A program made the translations under genes and the position numbers. 47,815 nt of DNA from Saccoglossus kowalevskii (taxonomy: Eukaryota; Hemichordata; Enteropneusta; Harrimaniidae): assembly GCF_000003605.2 (NCBI RefSeq), contig NW_003127312.1, forward strand, positions 1 through 47,815, written 5' to 3'. Below are positions 46,979 to 47,815 of the stretch, in pieces; position 1 is the first letter of the stretch; every line of letters starts with the position of its first letter. The notes under the pieces were generated by a model that worked only from the letters and a program-made list of their open reading frames with translations, had not been told where the DNA came from and did not search any database.

Positions 46979-47815
46979 AAACATTGTGATATGTTAGGTT
47001 TCTAATCAACTGAATCAAGCTTGGTGGGCACACCAAACATTGTGATATGTTAGGTTTCTAATCAACTGAATCAGGTTTGGTGGGTACATCAAACATTGTG
47101 ATATGTTAGGTTTCTAATCAACTAAATCAGGCTTGGTGGGTACACCAAACATTGTGATATGTTGGGTTTCTAATCAACTGAATCTGGCTTGGTGGGCACA
47201 CCAAACATTGTGATATGTTAGGTTTCTAATCAACTAAATCAAGCTTGGTGGGTACACCAAACATTGTGATATGTTAGGTTTCTAATCAACTAAATCAGGC
47301 TTGGTGGGTACACCAAACATTGTAATATGTTAGGTTTCTAAACAACTGAATCAGGCTTGGTGGGTACACCAAACATTGTGATATGTTAGGTTTCTAATCA
47401 ACTGAATCAGGCTTGGTGGGCACACCAAACATTGTGATATGTTAGGTTTCTAATCAACTAAATCAGGCTTGGTGGGTACACCAAACATTGTGATATATTA
47501 GGTTTCTAATCAACTGAATCAGGCTTGGTGGGTACACCAAACATTGTGATATGTTAGGTTTCTAATCAACTAAATCAAGCTTGGTGGGTACACCAAACAT
47601 TGTGATATGTTAGGTTTCTAATCAACTAAATCAAGCTTGGTGGGTACACCAAACATTGTGATATGTTAGGTTTCTAATCAACTGAATCAAGCTTGGTGGG
47701 TACACCAAACATTGTGATATGTTAGGTTTCTAATCAACTAAATCAAGCTTGGTGGGTACACCAAACATTGTGATATGTTAGGTTTCTAATCAACTAAATC
47801 AAGCTTGGTGGGTAC
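46979..47815 (+). repeat. Higher-order block A, copy 4, at the window end
   Basis: Positions 46979-47781 match 108-910 with no mismatch seen (803 bp, offset 46871). The match continues to the last base if the one-base deletion near 911 is allowed. Upstream of 46979 the match fails quickly, with four differences in 58 bases. The window ends inside this copy. Confidence 0.93.

Larger units (their letters stand above)
1..47815 (+). repeat. 56-bp tandem satellite array, about 854 monomers
   Basis: The window is a continuous head-to-tail array of one 56-bp monomer, always on the same strand. TGATATG recurs every 56 bases from position 4 to 47771. My hand count gives 854 intervals, and the total length is explained by one 8-bp deletion, one 33-bp deletion and a net loss of 16 bases in small indels. 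Most monomers differ only at positions 26 (A/G), 32 (A/G), 43 (T/C) and 47 (C/T). The consensus has no CpG and is 36 to 41% GC. Stop codons at monomer positions 1, 9 and 17 close all three forward frames in every consensus monomer. On the reverse strand two phases are always closed, so no frame there exceeds about 40 codons. No coding gene, tRNA, rRNA or transposon is present. Known families of this form are eukaryotic satellites; the species and chromosomal site are not identifiable from sequence alone. Confidence 0.98.

Noticed and set aside
1-47815. CRISPR array
   Set aside because: Regular spacing invites the idea, but the whole 56-bp period is conserved, so there are no unique spacers, and no cas genes or leader are present.
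1-47815. Telomeric repeat, because each monomer contains TTAGG or GTTAGGTTT
   Set aside because: The motif occurs once per 56 bp and is not in tandem 5- to 7-base units. One short match per monomer is expected by chance and gives no taxonomic information.
1-47815. Protein-coding tandem repeats
   Set aside because: The period is not a multiple of three and each monomer has stops in every forward frame; the reverse strand allows no more than about 40 codons.
1-47815. Circular element of about 46.87 kb from matching ends
   Set aside because: The match starts at 108, not at 1, and bases 4-107 differ at several sites from 46875-46978. A clean circular overlap should begin at the first base. Kept only as one explanation to test.

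Overview
The whole window is one tandem satellite array. Every base except possibly the first three belongs to a head-to-tail run of a 56-bp monomer on one strand. I saw no unique sequence, inverted monomer, gene, RNA gene or inserted transposon. Counting from the first TGATATG (position 4) to the last (47771) gives 854 monomer intervals. This fits the length: 854 x 56 is 47824, minus an 8-bp deletion, a 33-bp deletion and a net 16 bases of small indels gives the observed 47767. The consensus is about 36 to 41% GC depending on variant and contains no CpG. Such an array points to eukaryotic satellite heterochromatin (centromeric, pericentromeric, subtelomeric or sex-chromosome). The sequence does not let me name the species or locus.

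Monomer landmarks are TGATATG (1-7), TTAG (8-11), CTAATCAAC (16-24), ARGCTT (31-36), TTGGTG (35-40), CACCAA (45-50) and CATTG (52-56). Four positions carry common two-state transitions: A/G at 26, A/G at 32, T/C at 43 and C/T at 47. Two short dyads stand out: TTAG-GTTT-CTAA and TTGGTG-N4-CACCAA. Each monomer has stop codons in all three forward frames, and 56 is not a multiple of 3, so no long reading frame can exist.

The information in the window lies in the order of variant monomers. Rare variants recur as linked strings, showing that blocks of 5 to 18 monomers were copied locally and over long distances. The main families are: A (4-943, 26044-26633, 38941-39420, 46979-47815); C/B with a 16-monomer spacing (4936-6497, 27681-28605 and others); D (8281-8957 and 22334-23010, with a six-monomer insertion after the second); E (3421-3950, 18584-19675, 34658-35428); and F, which alternates AGATAGG and AGCTTGG monomers (16060-16560, 17280-17850, 32040-32480, 41149-41885). 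Young tandem events include a perfect 280-bp (5-monomer) duplication at 16444-17037 and an 18-monomer (1008-bp) spacing at 31566-33004. The last 837 bases nearly repeat positions 108-943.

Small indels cluster in a few short patches (3951-4050, 15755-15831, 30889-31013, 40858-40951). The two structurally broken monomers lie together at 25805-25931, just before a copy of the window's start. These patches are either real scars or assembly errors. I found no new molecular system: the notable content is the mosaic higher-order structure and its evidence of recent amplification.
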